A stretch of DNA of 64,000 bases. Source: Hymenobacter chitinivorans DSM 11115. GTDB lineage: Bacteria; Bacteroidota; Bacteroidia; Cytophagales; Hymenobacteraceae. The notes under the pieces were generated by a model that saw only the letters and a list, made by a program, of their open reading frames with translations, ran no database searches and was not told the DNA's origin. This document shows, in pieces, positions 43,896 through 51,594 of this stretch (within the stretch, counting starts at the first letter, position 1; every line of letters begins with the position of its first letter). The translations under genes were made by a program, and so were the position numbers. The DNA lies in NCBI RefSeq assembly GCF_002797555.1, contig NZ_PGFA01000001.1:1426001-1490000 (forward strand), written 5' to 3'.

Positions 43896-44855
43896 ATGAA
43901 CGCCATTTATTTCGACCACTACGGCCCGGCCGACGTGCTCCGCTACGGCGAGCAGCCCACGCCCACGCCGCAGGCCGACCAGATTCTGGTGCGCGTGCAC
44001 GCCAGCAGCATCAACCCCGTCGACTGGAAAGTGCGCTCCGGGAGCCTCAAGCTGGTCACGGGCCTGAGCTTCCCCAAGATTCCGGGCCGCGACGTGGCCG
44101 GCACCGTGGCCGCCGTGGGCGACAACGTGACCCGCTTCCAGCCCGGCGACCGGGTCTACGGCATGCCCGACGGGGTAGGGGGCGCCAACGCCGAATACGC
44201 CGTACTGCCCGCGCAGGCCGCCGCCTTTATTCCCGAAAAGCTGAGCTTCGAAGAAGCCGCGGCCGTGCCCCTGGGCGCCCTGACGGCCCTGCAGGCCCTG
44301 CGCGACAAAGGCCAGCTGCTCTCCGGTGACCGGGTCCTGATCAACGGAGCGGCGGGCGGGGTGGGCACCTTTGCCGTGCAGCTGGCCAAAGCCCTGGGCG
44401 CGGGCGAGGTTACCGGCGTGTGTGGGCCCCACAACGCCGAGCTGGTCCGCAGCCTGGGGGCCGACCGGGTCCTGAACCACCACGAGCAGGATTTCACCCA
44501 GGACGTGAGCCGCTACGACATCATCTTCGATGCCGTGGCCAAGAGCAGCTACCTGGCCAGCAAGCCCGCCCTGCGCCGCAACGGCCGCTACGTAACCACC
44601 GCCCCCGAGCCCAAGGACCTGGCCGCCGGCGCCCTGGTATCGGTATTTTCCACTAAGAAGATGAGCATGCTCCTGGCCGCCAACCGAGGAACTGATATGG
44701 CCCTGATTTCGGCCTGGCTGCACAGCGGCACCCTGCGCCCCGTCATCGACAAAACCTTCCCGCTCGCCGAAACCGCCGAAGCCCACCGCTACAGCGAAGC
44801 CGGCCGCGCCGCGGGCAAAATCGTGCTGACGGTGGATGGTGAGGTGGTGAAATAG
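43896..44855 (+). CDS. NADP-dependent quinone-oxidoreductase-like protein (zinc-free MDR family)
   Basis: A 319-residue medium-chain dehydrogenase/reductase. It starts NAIYFDHYGPADVLRYGEQP, has SSINPVDWKVRSG and the IPGRDVAGTVAAVGDNV motif, and a nucleotide-binding GAAGGVGTFAVQLAKALGA. The structural-zinc cysteine cluster of alcohol dehydrogenases is missing, so it belongs with quinone oxidoreductases (QOR/zeta-crystallin type). Substrate unknown. It appears to be transcribed alone. Confidence 0.85.
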   Translation: MNAIYFDHYGPADVLRYGEQPTPTPQADQILVRVHASSINPVDWKVRSGSLKLVTGLSFPKIPGRDVAGTVAAVGDNVTRFQPGDRVYGMPDGVGGANAEYAVLPAQAAAFIPEKLSFEEAAAVPLGALTALQALRDKGQLLSGDRVLINGAAGGVGTFAVQLAKALGAGEVTGVCGPHNAELVRSLGADRVLNHHEQDFTQDVSRYDIIFDAVAKSSYLASKPALRRNGRYVTTAPEPKDLAAGALVSVFSTKKMSMLLAANRGTDMALISAWLHSGTLRPVIDKTFPLAETAEAHRYSEAGRAAGKIVLTVDGEVVK

Positions 44856-45252
44856 TGAAATGGTGAGTTGTCGTGCGGCCGGCGCGAGGGGCGCAGCATT
44901 TCCTTCTTGTCCTTGCGAGGCGGCCCGACATTCCGCGCATCAAGCGGCGTCAATCCGTCCTCTGCGCAGTACGAAAGCCCTTTTACCAGAAAGCCCTGTA
45001 CTGCTACGGTCGTAGAGGTTTTTCGCTTTCGTACACTAAGCGCGTTTCCGAAGACGGCTGGCGGCGGCTCGGCGGGCGGCGCAGAATGTTTGTCCTGATA
45101 CTGGCAGGGTACTGCACTCGCTGGAGGATGTTTCGAAGGTACACAATTGCAACATTGTTGCAATTGTGTACCTTCGTTTGTTTTCACCCGAGCCCGGCGG
45201 CCTTATCCGGCCTCTTTGCGGCCCGCCGCGCTCCTCCACACATTCACTATCG
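44856..45252. other. Intergenic region with hairpins and a 43-bp palindrome
   Basis: 397 bases. It begins with a GTGA-rich repeat (44838-44872) and contains an inverted repeat GTACGAAAGC/GCTTTCGTAC (44969-44978, 45025-45034) and the operator palindrome at 45134-45176. Open frames on both strands across it lack any recognisable domain and look like chance. Confidence 0.55.
45134..45176. promoter_or_regulatory. Perfect 43-bp palindrome, likely operator of the flavoprotein gene
   Basis: Two 20-base arms (45134-45153 and 45157-45176) are exactly complementary around ATT. The core reads ACAATTGCAAC/GTTGCAATTGT, resembling sites of MarR-type winged-helix repressors. It ends 76 bases before the ATG. 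Confidence 0.65.
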
Positions 45253-46161
45253 ATGGCACAACACCAGCATACTGAGGTTTTAATTATTGGCGGCAGCTAC
45301 GCGGGCCTGGCCGCGGCTATGGCCCTGGGCCGGGCCCGGCGCCGGGTAATCGTGCTGGACAGCGGGCGGCCCTGCAACCGCCAGACTCCGCATGCCCACA
45401 ACTTTCTTACCCACGACGGGGAAGCACCCGAGGCCATTCGGGCGCAGGCCCGGGCCCAGGTCCTGGCCTACCCGACCGTAGAGCTGCTGGCGGGCGAGGC
45501 CGTGGCGGCCCAGCGGCAGGGCGCTGGCTTTGTGGTACGCACTGCAGATGGGGCCACTATCGAGGCGGCCAAGCTGGTATTTGCCACCGGCGTGAAAGAT
45601 GTGCTGCCCCCTACGCCGGGCTTTGCCGAGGCCTGGGGTATTTCGGTGCTGCATTGCCCGTACTGCCACGGCTACGAGGTGGCCGACCAGCCCCTGGGCG
45701 TGCTCGGCAACGGGGAGCTGGGGTTCGACTTTGCCCGCCTCATTCACCACTGGAGCCCGCAGCTGACGCTGTTCACCAACGGCCCCGCTACCCTGACCGA
45801 GGAGCAAACCCAGCACCTGCACCACCGCGGAATTACTATTATAGAGGCCGAAATTCAGCGTCTGGACCACGCAGCGGGCTACCTGCGCCAGGTGATGCTG
45901 GCCGGCGCGCCCCCGGTGCCGCTCACAGCCTTGTTTGCCCGCGTACCCTTCGAGCTGCACTGCCTGCTGCCGGTAAGCCTGGGCTGCGACCTCACGGCCC
46001 AGGGCCTGCTGCAGGTCGATGAGATGCAGCGCACCAGCGTGCCGGGCATCTTCGCCGCCGGCGACGCCACCACGCCCATGCGCTCGGTGGCCGTAGCCGT
46101 GGCGGCCGGCACCAAAGTCGGCGCCTTCGTGAACCACGAGCTGATTCACGAGCAGTTCTAG
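45253..46161 (+). CDS. Thioredoxin-reductase-like NAD(P)/FAD oxidoreductase
   Basis: A 302-residue flavoprotein. It begins EVLIIGGSYAGLAAAMALGR (FAD Rossmann motif), has a redox pair Cys135/Cys138 in HCPYCHGYE, a second nucleotide-binding motif degenerated to GVLGNGELGFDFA, and the C-terminal GIFAAGDATTPMRSVAVAVA motif. The CPYCHG form and length fit the thioredoxin-reductase-like enzymes common in Bacteroidota, of unknown electron acceptor, not canonical TrxB (CATC). The ATG at 45253 follows the palindrome by 76 bases, suggesting repression by an unlinked regulator. Confidence 0.85.
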   Translation: MAQHQHTEVLIIGGSYAGLAAAMALGRARRRVIVLDSGRPCNRQTPHAHNFLTHDGEAPEAIRAQARAQVLAYPTVELLAGEAVAAQRQGAGFVVRTADGATIEAAKLVFATGVKDVLPPTPGFAEAWGISVLHCPYCHGYEVADQPLGVLGNGELGFDFARLIHHWSPQLTLFTNGPATLTEEQTQHLHHRGITIIEAEIQRLDHAAGYLRQVMLAGAPPVPLTALFARVPFELHCLLPVSLGCDLTAQGLLQVDEMQRTSVPGIFAAGDATTPMRSVAVAVAAGTKVGAFVNHELIHEQF

Positions 46162-46708
46162 GTGGAGCGCAGGCTGCTGTTTATCCTGTCATCCTGAGCC
46201 CAGCGAAGGACCTTCCTCGCCTGAGTGACCAGGGTAAATAAATGCACAAAGCCCTTTGCCACGCCGCTGGTAAAGGGCTTTTCTGGTGGCGCCCGAAGTT
46301 CCCTTGGCGAGGCGTCCGCACTGTCGGGCCGATTGTCGGGCAACGCCTTGCGAGGTGGAATTTCGCGCTGCCCGATCTATTGGACCCGGCTCTTACCGTG
46401 CCTTGCTACAAGCTGAACCAGCCCAACCCTTTGGGCTGTCCTTTCTCGGGCCTGCTCAGGAGCATTCGATAAGACTGCTTCTCGTGCTTTGGGGTCGTAC
46501 TACGGCCGCTTACCGAAGCGCTGGCGGGGTTCTGCCGCAGCCACCAAGGGTTGCTAGGTACTCCCTCTTAATGGGTGGTGAGCTGGGTTCCATTCCGCCG
46601 TAAATATGGTACCTTCATAAGGTCGCCGGTGTCGGCGGGGCAAGAAGACGGCGACCGGTGGGCCGGCTCCGCAACGGGTTCCTCCTGCTCGCTTACTTCC
46701 CTTGCGCT
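46162..46708. other. 547-base gene-free region with repeat fragments
   Basis: Holds the partial family B repeat (46186-46283), a short hairpin CAGCCCAACCCTTTGGGCTG near 46418-46440, and otherwise GC-rich sequence. Open frames in it show no domain and no coding-like composition. It may be decayed DNA left by an earlier insertion. Confidence 0.5.
46186..46283. repeat. Family B repeat, partial copy 2
   Basis: Shares CTGTCATCCTGA and GCGAAGGACCTTCCTCGCC with the element at 35156-35328, followed by a hairpin AAAGCCCTTTGCCA (46248-46261) / TGGTAAAGGGCTTT (46268-46281). The right outer end is missing. Confidence 0.7.
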
Positions 46709-47674
46709 ATGAACTACGTCGTTCCCCGCCTGGTCGTACTCGCGCTGGCCGTGCTCACCCAGTTCACGTCCCCGGCCCAATCCCTTAAAGTAACCTTGCT
46801 CGGTACCGGGGCCCCCATTCCCCGTCTCGACCGGTTTGGGCCCAGTATTCTGGTGGAAGCAGGGCCGGCCAAGCTGCTGTTTGATTGCGGGCGGGGCGCT
46901 ACCCAGCGCTTGTGGCAGCTCAAGATTCCCCTGGGGACGATCCAAACGGTGTTTTTTACCCACTTGCATTCCGACCACGTGGTTGGTTTTCCCGACCTCT
47001 GGCTAACGGGATGGTTGCCCACGCCCTTCGGTGGCCGCAGCGTCCCGCTGCGGGTTATCGGCCCCGCCGGTACGGTTGCCATGACAGACGCCCTCCGGCA
47101 GGCGTATGCGTGGGACACCAGCGTGCGACCCACTGAAAACCTGCCCGCACCGGGCATTTCCCTGGCGGCCAAGGACATCAAAGAAGGCGTCGTTTATGAC
47201 CAAGACGGGGTCAAAGTCACCGCCTTTGACGTGGCGCACGGCCCGCACCTTACCCCCGCGTTGGGCTACCGGATAGAGTACGCCGGCCGCTCGGTACTCC
47301 TCTCCGGGGATACGGGCTTTAGTGAAAACCTGATTCGGTTTGGCAAGGGCGTCGATGTGGTGGTGCACGAGGTGGCCGCGGCTACCGAAGAGCTACTGCA
47401 ACAATCCAAAACGGCGGGCCAAATCCTGAGCTACCACACCCAACCCGAGGAAGCAGGAAAAGTCTTTAGCCGCCTCACGCCCCGGCTGGCGGTCTATTCC
47501 CACGTTGTGTTGCTCTCGACCGTCCCGAACCTGCCGCCCCCGGGGGCCGACGTGCTCATCCCCCGAACGCGCAAGACGTACACCGGCCCCCTGGAGCTTG
47601 GCGAAGATTTGATGACGATTGAGATTGGAACGAGCATTACCGTAAAACGCTTCGTGCCGCCCGGTAAAGGATAA
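46709..47674 (+). CDS. Exported MBL-fold metallohydrolase (RNase Z/arylsulfatase-like)
   Basis: A 321-residue metallo-beta-lactamase-fold hydrolase with an N-terminal signal peptide (VVPRLVVLALAVLTQFTSPAQS). The domain starts VTLLGTGAPIPRLDRFGPS, carries the metal motif FFTHLHSDHVVGF near residue 80, the SGDTGFSENLI Asp strand and late His residues (SYHTQPEEAG, YSHVVLL). This is the AtsA/RNase Z-like branch. Secretion argues against tRNA processing and for a hydrolase acting on an extracytoplasmic ester. It stands alone on the plus strand. Confidence 0.82.
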   Translation: MNYVVPRLVVLALAVLTQFTSPAQSLKVTLLGTGAPIPRLDRFGPSILVEAGPAKLLFDCGRGATQRLWQLKIPLGTIQTVFFTHLHSDHVVGFPDLWLTGWLPTPFGGRSVPLRVIGPAGTVAMTDALRQAYAWDTSVRPTENLPAPGISLAAKDIKEGVVYDQDGVKVTAFDVAHGPHLTPALGYRIEYAGRSVLLSGDTGFSENLIRFGKGVDVVVHEVAAATEELLQQSKTAGQILSYHTQPEEAGKVFSRLTPRLAVYSHVVLLSTVPNLPPPGADVLIPRTRKTYTGPLELGEDLMTIEIGTSITVKRFVPPGKG

Positions 47675-47922
47675 CCCACGCGTGCCGCAAAACGGTGGTT
47701 GCCGTTACCGTAAGGGGCATGCGCCATTCACCGTGCCATCCTTTTCCGTCTGCTGAAAGTCCGCCAACAATACCGCAACGCGTGCTGGCTTCTGGCCGGA
47801 ACGCTTTAAGAATTCGGCTAAGAGCCAGCTCATAGGGCCCAGTGCCAGCCGGGTAAAAGGCGGAACTACCTGCGCAGAGGCCGGATTGCTTCGGCTGCGC
47901 CATTCGCGCCAGCCGAACGTCA

Positions 47923-47952
47923 ACTCACTCACTCACTCACTCACTCACTCAC
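47923..47952. repeat. ACTC tetranucleotide microsatellite
   Basis: Seven and a half perfect ACTC units, ending three bases before the stop codon of the DMT transporter gene. Slippage would not change that protein. Confidence 0.85.
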
Positions 47953-47954
47953 CG

Positions 47955-48386
47955 CTAGCCCGCCTCCGGCTTGGAAAAGGCGATGAGCACGGCCCCGCCG
48001 GCCATCAGGGCGGCGCCGAGCACGAGCTGCCAGGTTACTTTTTCCTTGAGGAAAACCACGGCCAGGATGATGGCAAACACCAACGACACCTTGTCGAAGG
48101 ACGAGGTTTGGGAGGCCTGGCCCAGCTTTAGGGCCTGGAAGGAGAAGAGCGAGGAGAGGCAGGTAATGATGCCGGCCGCCACCAAAAAGCCCCAGGTGCG
48201 GGTTTCAATCTGGGCCACGGTGGGCAGCAGGCCCTTGTAGGCCACCACGCCCCAGGCCACGACGATGATGAGCACCGACTGCACGGCGAAGGCCACGCTG
48301 GGCTCCACGTTTTTAACGCCGATTTTGGACAAGGTGACGACTACGGCCGCGCACAGGGCCGCCAGCAACGAAAAGACAATCCACAT
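47955..48386 (-). CDS. EamA-like DMT-superfamily membrane protein (single domain)
   Basis: A 143-residue protein with five hydrophobic helices, equivalent to one EamA half-domain. It begins WIVFSLLAALCAAVVVTLSK, has FSFQALKLGQASQTSSFDKV and VFLKEKVTWQLVLGAALMAG, the typical closing motif. Single-domain forms are thought to work as homodimers in opposite orientations. The substrate is unknown. No neighbour suggests one. Confidence 0.85.
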   Translation of the reverse strand: MWIVFSLLAALCAAVVVTLSKIGVKNVEPSVAFAVQSVLIIVVAWGVVAYKGLLPTVAQIETRTWGFLVAAGIITCLSSLFSFQALKLGQASQTSSFDKVSLVFAIILAVVFLKEKVTWQLVLGAALMAGGAVLIAFSKPEAG

Positions 48387-48544
48387 ACTGACTACGGGGT
48401 AAGGAATAACGACGGGAGTAATTGAGAATACGAGACTTAGCCCGCAAACGGATAGTAGTTATTGATGCCGATTCTCCTATATTCCGGTTCAGCTCCGAGG
48501 CCCGGGGCTGGCGTTATCTATCTACCTTTTTCCTATTCCGCCCC

Positions 48545-49243
48545 ATGGCAAAGTATGCATCCCGGTTCGACAATTTCTTTCTTAACCTGCGCCTGAACCG
48601 CGCCCAGTTCGGCGACATGGCCGGCTTCACTCTCCAGGCCCTGCGCCAAAGCCCCGACGCGGCCCGCTACGACGAGCTGAGCAAAGAGCTGGAGCTGGCC
48701 CTAACCGCCTACGCCGCCGCCCACACCGGCCAGCTCTCCGGCGAAGACCAGGGCGCCACCGTCACCGTGGGCCAGGCCCTGGGCGACTTCACCGCCTTCG
48801 TCAAGCGCGTGGAGCGCAAGCACGTCATTCCCAACTACGAGGAAAACTCGGCCGACGTGAAGTCTATCTTCCCCAAGGGCCGCTCCGGCCTCACCGGCAG
48901 CTCCCAGGCCCTGGTGCTCGATGCCTTCGGGGCCTTTCTGCTCACGCTTGCCGCCCGTCCCAATGCCTTTCCGGCCGCCGTGCGCGCCGAAGGTCAGCAG
49001 GTCTACAAGGCCCTGAAAGCCGCCCTGGAGCTTGCCGACGGCACCCAGGCCGGCGCCGCCACCCACCGCACCGACCTCCACGACGGCCGCGAAGCCACCT
49101 GCCGCCAGCTCTTCCGCGCCTATGCCACCCTGCTGTTGGCCCACTTCGAAAGCCCCCAGCGCGTAGCCGGGTACTTTGATTTGAGTAAGGCGTTTGTGGG
49201 CGGCTCCAAAGGCAAAAAAGCCGAGCTGCCAGCTACTGCATAA
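48545..49243 (+). CDS. Hypothetical all-helical protein
   Basis: A 232-residue cytosolic protein I do not recognise. The ATG at 48545 was chosen because upstream in-frame sequence has no conserved-looking start and a TACCTTTTT promoter-like stretch lies there. It is predicted to be almost wholly helical, with polar, Ala-rich amphipathic segments (for example LELALTAYAAAHTG and QQVYKALKAALELAD), no signal peptide or membrane helix, and a basic Gly/Lys tail. A terminator follows. It immediately precedes the 42-bp array. Confidence 0.7.
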   Translation: MAKYASRFDNFFLNLRLNRAQFGDMAGFTLQALRQSPDAARYDELSKELELALTAYAAAHTGQLSGEDQGATVTVGQALGDFTAFVKRVERKHVIPNYEENSADVKSIFPKGRSGLTGSSQALVLDAFGAFLLTLAARPNAFPAAVRAEGQQVYKALKAALELADGTQAGAATHRTDLHDGREATCRQLFRAYATLLLAHFESPQRVAGYFDLSKAFVGGSKGKKAELPATA

Positions 49244-49273
49244 ATCCGTAGCGCGCTAGCACACTACCACAAG

Positions 49274-49305
49274 GGCCGTTGAGGATTTCCTCAATGGCCT
49301 TTTTG
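49274..49305 (+). terminator. Terminator after the hypothetical gene
   Basis: GGCCGTTGAGGA (49274-49285) pairs with TCCTCAATGGCC (49288-49299) with one wobble, followed by a T-run (49300-49305). Its tip coincides with the first element of the array. Confidence 0.75.
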
Positions 49306-49501
49306 TTATCAATGAGCCCGTATAGGATTTCCTGAGCAGGCTCCAAAGTGGCCCGGCGGTGGCTTAGGGAATCCTATGCGGGCAATCCGGTAGCCGAATG
49401 GCGGTATAGGATTCCCTATAGGGGTAAAATGGCTTACCGGAGGGCCCTTAGGGAATCCTATGCTTACCAAACGACGCCCAGGTGCCACCTCAGGGTTTCC
49501 T
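49282..49501. repeat. Six near-palindromic 10-bp elements at an exact 42-bp period
   Basis: AGGATTTCCT, AGGATTTCCT, AGGGAATCCT, AGGATTCCCT, AGGGAATCCT and AGGGTTTCCT start at 49282, 49324, 49366, 49408, 49450 and 49492, each 42 bases from the next. The 32-base spacers are unrelated. The elements read AGGRWTYCCT-like in either direction. 42 bp is four turns of B-DNA, so all would lie on one face. The array ends 8 bases from the PIN gene stop. It is too short in repeat unit to be CRISPR. Confidence 0.8.
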
Positions 49502-49508
49502 AAGGCTG

Positions 49509-50018
49509 CTACAGGGCGCGCGTGCGCAACATTTCGTCGGGGCACAGAAACTCCAGGCGCACGCCGTTGCGGGCCAGGGCCAGGTGGTCCTTGTGCCAGT
49601 CGGTATCAGTGGCATTCACGATGACGGGCCGCTCGGGGTGGGAGAGGGCCAGGGCCACGAACTTATGGTCGGAGGGGTCGAAGGCGGCCAGGTCGGGGTC
49701 GGTGGGGAAGGCCGTGAAGGAGTCGTCGGCATTGGTTTCCAGCCTTACTTCGGCATCCACAAAGGCCGGATTGGCCTTGTTCTGCCACAGCCACTTTAGA
49801 AAAGCGTTGCCGGGCGTATTAGGCCCAATGGGGCTAAGCTTGTTGCCGTATTCTTTCAGGATCAGAAACCCGGCGTCCAGCACGAGGCCGCCGTGTTGCC
49901 GCACTTCGTCCAGGCGCGTCTTGGCGGCCCGGATACACCCAATGCCCGCGTCCGATTTGCCGTCGGCGGTCAGCAGCACATTGGTATCTAAGATGCACTT
50001 CGGTTCAGGGGAGGGCAT
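49509..50018 (-). CDS. PIN-domain nuclease-like protein, partner of the AAA ATPase
   Basis: A 169-residue protein with the acidic residues of a PIN ribonuclease: Asp11 (CILDTNVLL), Glu56 (ILKEYG), Asp117 (SDHKFVALAL) and Asp138/Asp140 (VNATDTDW). The order and spacing fit the metal site. It starts three bases after the ATPase stop, so translation is probably coupled. No VapB-like antitoxin is visible; the ATPase is the only partner. A likely role is an RNA- or DNA-cutting effector controlled by the ATPase, as in defence or abortive-infection modules. That role is inferred. Confidence 0.78.
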   Translation of the reverse strand: MPSPEPKCILDTNVLLTADGKSDAGIGCIRAAKTRLDEVRQHGGLVLDAGFLILKEYGNKLSPIGPNTPGNAFLKWLWQNKANPAFVDAEVRLETNADDSFTAFPTDPDLAAFDPSDHKFVALALSHPERPVIVNATDTDWHKDHLALARNGVRLEFLCPDEMLRTRAL

Positions 50019-50021
50019 AGC

Positions 50022-51365
50022 CTATTTCTCCCCCGCGGCTTCGCGGCGCTTTAGTTCGGCATCCATCATGGCGGAAGCATCGGCAAATGAATCCCCAAAG
50101 AAATTGTTGGGCCAGTTGCGGATGTTGCCGTACTCATCCAAATCGAGCGGGGTAAGGGTAGAAGCCGCCCCCACGAAATCGGTGAAATACAGCTTTACCT
50201 GGTCCGTGGGCAAGGCCTCTTCCGCCAGCCGCCGCTGCAGCCGCTGCAATAAATGCTCACTGTGACTCTCCAGAATAATCTGCACGTTGCGCCGCTTAAT
50301 GGCGTCAATAAATACATCAGCCAAACCCGCCTGCACGGCCGGGTGCAAATGTATTTCGGGCTGTTCTAGAATAATAGTAGAGCCTTCGGGTACGTAGAAC
50401 AGCAGCACCAGTACCGGAAGTAGCTGCGAGACGCCGAAACCTACATCTGTTAGAAAAACTTCAGCTGATTCAGCGGTGCGTTTGATGCGTACTTCGTATT
50501 CTTTGCGGTTGGGGGCAATGGGGCGGACTTCGAAGGAATGAATGAGTCCGAGTTCTTTTAACCAGTAGGCTACGTGTTGTTCTAGGGAACGGCGTGGATT
50601 GCCTTCTCCCATATATATTGTTGGCTCCGACTTATTAGAAGCTAGAATTGCAGCTACAGACCCAGCACCTCTATTACCTATATTTCCTGGCCTTTCACCT
50701 CCCCATAAGTACAACCTGCTTGGGTATTCGCGTAAAGGGCCTAAGTAATATGTTTCTGTAAACAGGTTCTCAAAATCGAATATCAAGTCTTGGCTACTAT
50801 CGCTATTCATTATGCCTATCCCAAAAGAATATGGTGGTATGTAGAATTTGAGTGGTGCCGATTTGGTTTTCACTCTTTGTTTCTTGCTGCTATCTGACAG
50901 ACGGCCTTCTAGTATGTACTCGTTCGTTTCTAGAGATTTTGTCATTCCTATATTCCTTTCGTCCTGCTCATATTTGAAATAGTGTACCACTATTAAATCT
51001 TTTTGCTGTGATATTTCAGCCTCAAAACGTATTTCTGGTAAATCAATAAGAAATCCATCCTCATCAGGAGGTACTATCCACTCAGTCTGATTCCACTTTA
51101 TCTGAAACAATAGTTTGTTATCCTCTGAGTGATTATAAATCACGTCGTGCATTGTACCCAACTCTACATAAGAACGTTCATCCCCCAAATTCAAAATCTG
51201 TGCTCTATCCGAAGATTCCACCGTCTGCTTCAGCATCAAGAGAAATTGCAGGATACTAGTCTTGCCCGAAGAGTTGGTGCCGAAGAAACCGGTAATACTG
51301 CCGAACTGAATATCGCCGGTATCCTGCCAGGACTTGAAGTTTTGGATGCGCAGGGAGTTAAGCAT
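50022..51365 (-). CDS. AAA family ATPase, OLD/ABC-like with DUF3696 end
   Basis: A 447-residue SMC/ABC-like ATPase; the ATG at 51365 gives the normal start LNSLRIQNFKSW. Walker A is GTNSSGKTS (residues 29-37). Near residues 305-345 come VGFGVSQLLPVLVLL (signature-like), the Walker B IILEQPEIHLHP, and later ILESHSEHLLQRLQRR (H-loop). The C-terminal region VKLYFTDF... to the end resembles DUF3696. It has no TOPRIM domain, unlike OLD. The central part (about 50580-51240) is AT-rich: 50881-50940 has only 25 G+C in 60, in contrast to flanking genes, which points to transfer. It is transcribed with the PIN gene. Confidence 0.85.
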   Translation of the reverse strand: MLNSLRIQNFKSWQDTGDIQFGSITGFFGTNSSGKTSILQFLLMLKQTVESSDRAQILNLGDERSYVELGTMHDVIYNHSEDNKLLFQIKWNQTEWIVPPDEDGFLIDLPEIRFEAEISQQKDLIVVHYFKYEQDERNIGMTKSLETNEYILEGRLSDSSKKQRVKTKSAPLKFYIPPYSFGIGIMNSDSSQDLIFDFENLFTETYYLGPLREYPSRLYLWGGERPGNIGNRGAGSVAAILASNKSEPTIYMGEGNPRRSLEQHVAYWLKELGLIHSFEVRPIAPNRKEYEVRIKRTAESAEVFLTDVGFGVSQLLPVLVLLFYVPEGSTIILEQPEIHLHPAVQAGLADVFIDAIKRRNVQIILESHSEHLLQRLQRRLAEEALPTDQVKLYFTDFVGAASTLTPLDLDEYGNIRNWPNNFFGDSFADASAMMDAELKRREAAGEK

Positions 51366-51411
51366 AGCTGTAGGAATGAGGGGTAGCGAAGGTACGGGAA
51401 CTGGCCGAACG

Positions 51412-51509
51412 ATGTAGAGACGCGTATTCGCGTCTCGTCGTTGAACGATATGGTGCCGCGCAAACCCCACAACGTCCGCAACGATTGAGACGCAAGTATG
51501 CGTCTCTAC
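51412..51509. repeat. Dispersed inverted repeat, family C, copy 2
   Basis: Same ends (ATGTAGAGACGC, GCGTCTCTAC) and inner TCGTTGAACGA and ACGATTGAGACGCAAG as the copy at 37248-37342. It lies just upstream of the ATPase gene and may mark the edge of the ATPase-PIN island. Confidence 0.85.
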
Positions 51510-51594
51510 CCGCATTCTTGCCCAAGCGCGGCTATAACCTTCGGGCCGTGGGCGGGGTACTTTCTGAGTACTTCACTATCCAGAACCCGACGCT

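Noticed and set aside
44873..45283. 136-residue frame running through the 43-bp palindrome
   Set aside because: It has no recognisable domain, crosses the operator, and overlaps the start of the flavoprotein gene.
45253..46161. Canonical thioredoxin reductase TrxB
   Set aside because: The redox motif is CPYC in place of CATC and the second nucleotide site is degenerate.
47705..47932. 75-residue minus-strand frame between the MBL hydrolase and the DMT gene
   Set aside because: It reads like protein in places (SWLLAEFLKRSGQKPARVA) but matches no family I know and has no leader; it may be a remnant.
49282..49501. CRISPR array
   Set aside because: The constant element is only about 10 bases and varies between copies; CRISPR repeats are longer and nearly identical, and no cas gene is nearby.
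49509..50018. VapC toxin of a VapBC pair
   Set aside because: It lacks a VapB partner, and its adjacent partner is an ATPase; it is also longer than typical VapC (about 130 residues).
50022..51365. OLD-family nuclease
   Set aside because: No TOPRIM domain is present after the ATPase domain; the end resembles DUF3696.
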